Origin: Chlorocebus sabaeus
Lineage: Eukaryota; Chordata; Mammalia; Primates; Cercopithecidae
Direction: 5' to 3'
NCBI RefSeq assembly: GCF_047675955.1
Contig: NC_132912.1
Span: forward strand, 79,570,382 to 79,634,381
DNA: 64,000 bases
Shown here: piece after piece, positions 60,335-64,000 of the stretch
Layout of the letters: every line of letters starts with the position of its first letter
Position numbering within the stretch: the first letter of the stretch is position 1
The notes under the pieces: model-generated
Database searches by the model: none
Seen by the model: the letters and a program-made list of their open reading frames with translations, nothing else
Told to the model about the DNA's origin: nothing
Program-made: the position numbers and the translations under genes

Positions 60335-61860
60335 CTTTTTTTTTTTTTAAATTATACTTTAAGTTCTGGGATACATGTGCAGAACGTACAGGTTTGTTAC
60401 ATAGGTGTACACATGCCATGGTGGTTTGCTGCACCCATCAACCTGTCATCTACATTAGGTATTTCTCCTAATGCTATCCATCTCCTAGCCCCCCATGCCC
60501 TGACAGGCCCCAGTGTGTGATATTCCCCTCCCTGTGTCCAGGTATTCTCATCGTTCAACTCCTACTTATGAGTGAGAACATGCGGTGTTTGGTTTTCTGT
60601 TCCTGTGTGCGTTTGCTGAGAATGATGGTTTCCAGCTTCATCCATGTCCCTGCAAAGGACATGAGCTCCTCCTTTTTATGGCTGCATAGTATTCCATGGT
60701 GTATATGTGCCACATTTTCTTTATCCAGTCTCTCATTGATGGATTGGTTCCAAGTCTTTGCTATTGTGAATAGTGCCACAATAAACATACATGTACATGT
60801 GTCTTTATAGTAGAATGATTTATAATCCTTTGGGTATAAACTCAGTAATAGGATTGCTGGGTCAAATGGTATTTCTTTTAGATCCTTGAGGAATCACCAC
60901 ACTGTCTTCCACAATGGTTGAACTAGTTTACACTCCCACCAACAGTGTAAAAGCGTTCCTATTTCTACACATCCTCTCCAGCATCTGTTGTTTCCTGACT
61001 TTTTAATGATCGCCATTCTAACTGGTGTGAGATGGTATCTCATTATGGTTTTGATTTGCATTTCTCTAATGACCAATGATGATGAGCATTTTTTCATGTG
61101 TCTGTTGGCTGCATAAATGTCTTCTTTTGAAAAGTGTCTGTTCATATCCTTTGCCTACTTTTTGATGGGGTTGCTTTATTCTTGTAAATTTGTTTAAGTT
61201 CTTTGTAGATTCTGGATATTAGCAGTTTGTCAGATGGATAGATTGCAAAATTTTTTTCCCATTCTGTAGGTTGCCTGTTCACCCTGATGATAGTTTATTT
61301 TGCTGTGCAGAAGCTCTTTAGTTTAATTAGATCCCATTTGTCAATTTTGGCTTTTGTTGCCATTGCTTTTGATGTTTTAGTCATGAAGTCTTTGCCCATG
61401 CCTATGTCCTGAATGGTATTGCCTAGGTTTTCTTCTAGGGTTTGTATGGTTTTAGGTCTTATGTTTAAGTCTCTAATCCATCTTGAGTCAATTGTTGTAT
61501 AAGGTGTAAGGAATGGGTCCAGTTTCAGTTTTCCGCATATGGCTAGCCAGTTTTCCCAACAGCATTTATTAAATAGGGAATCCTTTCCCCATTGCTTGTT
61601 TTTATCAGATTTGTCAAAGATCAGATTGTTGTAGATGTGTGGCATTATTTCTGAGGCCTCTGTTCTGTTCCATTGGTCTATATATCTGTTTTGGTGCCAG
61701 TACCATGCTGTTTTAGTTACTGTAGCCTTGTAGTAGAGTTTGAAGTCAGGTAGTGTGATGCCTCCAGCTTTGTTCTTTTTGCTTAGGATTGTCTTGGCTA
61801 TACACGCTCTTTTTCAGCTATTTTGGAACCAGTAGAAAATTTTAGGAATAATTTCTACAA
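60335..61860 (-). mobile_element. L1PA-type LINE-1, 5' truncated
   Basis: T-run at 60341, then the full 3' UTR and the C-terminal third of ORF2 in antisense, about 1.5 kb. Relics include the Cys-rich motif 'HCWWECKLVQ' (about 60930) in the 60894-61145 frame and a larger fragment at 61295-61645. Stops and frameshifts break the frame. The 5' break near 61800-61860 is ragged and I could not fix the target duplication. Confidence 0.93.
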
Positions 61861-62846
61861 ATATAAAGTGAAAAAAATAGACCTCTCATGTATCAGATGG
61901 ATAATTTACTTAAAATCAGGTGCTAATGTTATTATTATTAATTACATCAATAATGATAATGATGATGGTAAGAGCATCCCATAAAAACTAGCTACCTTGA
62001 GCTAATCTGTGGCAAAGCTTTATATGTATGATTTTCATTGAATCATCACAAAAGTTCTCTGAAGTTTTACCAAAATAAAAATGGTGAGTTATGCATATAT
62101 TCTGGGACATTTTTTATGATACTGACTTTGACTCTCCATGCATATTTTTACAAGGGGTTGTTTAGCATTCTGTTGATTATTTTTTGTTATTTGGTCCAAC
62201 TGCAGTTTAGATGATATAGAATGAACATAGAAAACCATAGCATTAATCTTGCACTGTAGGAACCCTATTTGTATTGTGACAAAAATATAAATGTAAAGCA
62301 AGCAGAAGAAAAAAGCTATGTAAGCTCTTTTCTGACCGCGGTACTATTAAAAAGTATTGGACTTACGTTGTTTGGTAACGTTTCTATTGTGCTTACTATA
62401 AATGCAAAAATAATTATGCTACTGTCCAAAATGATTCTGAAGTTTCATAGTGAACTATTTTTATCAAAAATTTATTAGTTCCTCAGGTAAATGTGAAGCA
62501 TTGAACTTGATACAATCACCAAGATCCATGAAATACAGAATTAATATTCAATACAGATCTGAATTATATGGATCAGTAAATATTTGATCTAAGGAACTAA
62601 AAAGGAAAATGCATGTTATTATTAATATTCCTGTCTCTTGAATAAATACATGACTTCTGGATGGAATCATGAGTTTATATACCTGAAGAGAGTAGGATTT
62701 AGTTATGCTGATATAATATAAGCTGTGACTACTACTCAAATCACCTAAGCCCCACTGTACTCAAAATGAGGAAGCATTTTTAATATAATAAGCAAAATTG
62801 GAATAGACTTGTAACCATCAATAACCTGTTTTTTTTTTTATTATAG
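61861..62846. other. Putative intron upstream of the coding exon
   Basis: AT-rich without a nameable repeat. It ends in a 10-base T-run and 'attatag', a workable 3' splice site at 62845-62846. Confidence 0.4.
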
Positions 62847-63000
62847 CATTGACAGAAAGGTTGCTATTTACTATTACAGACAAACAATCGGTGATCACTA
62901 TGACATTTTGCTAAATGAAAGCAAGCTTCATCCATGGCATTGGATGAGGCCCTGGCCAGATACAATTGGAGAGTACACTGGAAATCCAGTCTTTAAGTAA
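62847..63000 (+). CDS. Candidate coding exon, unrecognised protein
   Basis: After the acceptor (AG at 62845-62846) one frame is open from 62848 for 50 codons and ends in TAA (62998-63000). The first base of the exon (C, 62847) would complete a split codon. The peptide is W-, Y- and P-rich ('HPWHWMRPWPDTIGEY') and hydrophilic overall. That composition is unlike translated AT-rich noise or any LINE/SINE frame. AATAAA follows at 63258-63263, which suits a last exon with a 3' UTR of about 280 nt. Alternatively AA|GTAATG at 62996 is a usable donor, giving a symmetrical 150-nt internal exon. The other two forward frames hold stops. There is no upstream ATG, so at least one earlier coding exon is needed; it was not found. 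I do not recognise the family and assign no function. Confidence 0.6.
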
Positions 63001-63285
63001 TGATTTTACCCAGTTGGCCTTCTATGTGTCAATCAAACAGTTGGCCCAGTTTGCCATTTCTCTCCTTGCTGACACCAGAACTGAAATGAGTTGATGTTTG
63101 AAGTCCTGTAGTCTTCTCTTAGGTGTCCACCTGAGAATGGGGGAAGGGATTATAAGCCTTATATTCCATTATCATCCAAGGTATTATTATTCTATTTCTT
63201 TAAATACTAAAAGCATAGCCTAAAAGTGATCCAAAAAGCTAAGTCATATTATGATGCAATAAATGCCTAGTAAACAACTCTGGAA
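63001..63285 (+). other. Possible 3' UTR
   Basis: If the exon ends at TAA 63000, this non-repeat stretch with AATAAA at 63258-63263 would be its 3' UTR. If the donor at 62997 is used instead, it is intron. Confidence 0.35.
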
Positions 63286-63289
63286 CTGA

Positions 63290-63480
63290 AGACTCTCAAG
63301 ATTGAAGGGGACCTTAAAGGTCATAGATGATGATCCTAAACTCTTCTGACAACTGAAGTGATGCTAAAACACACAGACAATAGGACTCTCTTGACCTTCC
63401 AAATTCAGGCTGTTCTGATTGATAGAAAATCCTAATTGAGCCATAATGTGTCTCTCTATAAATTTCCCTTACTCATCCCA
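63290..63480 (-). repeat. Possible CR1/L3-type remnant
   Basis: 'gaaggggaccttaaaggtca' resembles the antisense of L3-type elements. The remainder is too diverged to follow. Confidence 0.3.
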
Positions 63481-64000
63481 GATATAACCTTTCGGGCTAA
63501 TGAACTGTTGACTTCCTCTTTGATGCCCTGACAAGCTCCTTTCCAACACTTCACTATTTCTTCTGTTTTCCTTCCTTCAACACCCTACTCACTTTCCCCT
63601 GAACATACTCTGATTTTTTAATGTTTCACAAACCCAGGGTATTGCAAAAACAGGATAAAACACAATTAGCAACAGCTCATTCTAAGCACTGTCTTTCTCT
63701 TAACACCTAAGTTGCTTTTGTGGCTGCTATATCAGAGTGACACCTGAAATTCCTAAGTGCTTCTCAAATATCTAAGCCAAGTCATATGTGCCCCACCCTG
63801 TATCTGCACAGTTGGGTTTGGGTTTTTTGTTTGTTTAGGGCCTCCATAGGAGACCTCACATTTATTTCCATTAATGTTATCACATTAAATTTGTTCCATC
63901 TCAACTTCAATTTTATTTTCATTTGGAATGTAGAGTGTATTCTAATTCTGTCATTTCACTTATTCACTAAGTGAAATCCTAACTTTGCACCATCTGTAAA
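63481..64000. other. No recognisable feature
   Basis: Pyrimidine-rich in parts. The frame at 63786-63974 has no recognisable content. Confidence 0.45.

Noticed and set aside
1..64000. CRISPR arrays, prokaryotic operons, tRNA/rRNA/snRNA genes, prophage
   Set aside because: No spaced direct-repeat array, no cloverleaf or box A/B pattern outside Alu, no snRNA-like start. The sequence is a primate chromosome.

Overview
This is a primate nuclear DNA window, most likely from an Old World monkey. It contains no bacterial, phage or viral genome and no prokaryotic genes. The primate assignment rests on many Alu, L1P, MIR and L2 copies. The monkey assignment rests on one young, nearly undiverged Alu (28627-28945). 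It carries sequence features I recognise from cercopithecid AluY (AluYR-type) copies, such as 'GGCCGGATCTCAGCTC' and 'ACAGGCTTGAGCCACC'. Most of the window is AT-rich, repeat-laden intergenic or intronic sequence.

Layout. 1-24 kb: old repeats (L2, MIR, three ERVL-MaLR solo LTRs, an MLT1-like LTR remnant, a Blackjack-like MITE), several Alus, a 5'-inverted L1 at 14.4-15.2 kb and an AT-rich composite palindrome at 5.5 kb. 24.1-31.1 kb: a nested block in which an Alu abuts an older Alu monomer. A near-full-length but dead L1 follows, and its ORF2 is split by the young AluY. 32.0-32.7 kb: the only strong CpG island, with GC boxes, a TATA-like box and a candidate non-coding first exon ending in a good splice donor on the + strand, followed by a (CA)n tract. 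33-62 kb: mostly L2, MIR, MER5A, MER20 and L1 remnants, with several short tandem duplications, a 31-bp-arm hairpin (38.65 kb) and a perfect 22-bp palindrome (50.18 kb). 60.3-61.9 kb: a 5'-truncated L1 on the - strand. 62.85-63.0 kb: a convincing candidate coding exon on the + strand. It has an acceptor site, a 50-residue open frame with a tryptophan-rich, non-repeat composition, and a stop. A poly(A) signal lies about 260 bp further on.

Interpretation. The simplest reading is that the island at 32 kb is the promoter of a + strand gene whose long first intron(s) cover 32.6-62.8 kb. The exon at 62.85 kb would then be its last, or an internal, coding exon. This link is inference, because I found no intermediate coding exon by eye. 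The longer open frames in the window (in L1, Alu, GT repeats and the CpG island) are not real host genes. I found no tRNA, rRNA or snRNA gene, no CRISPR array, and no clear sign of a novel multi-gene system. Repeat boundaries are by eye and approximate (about 5-30 bp).
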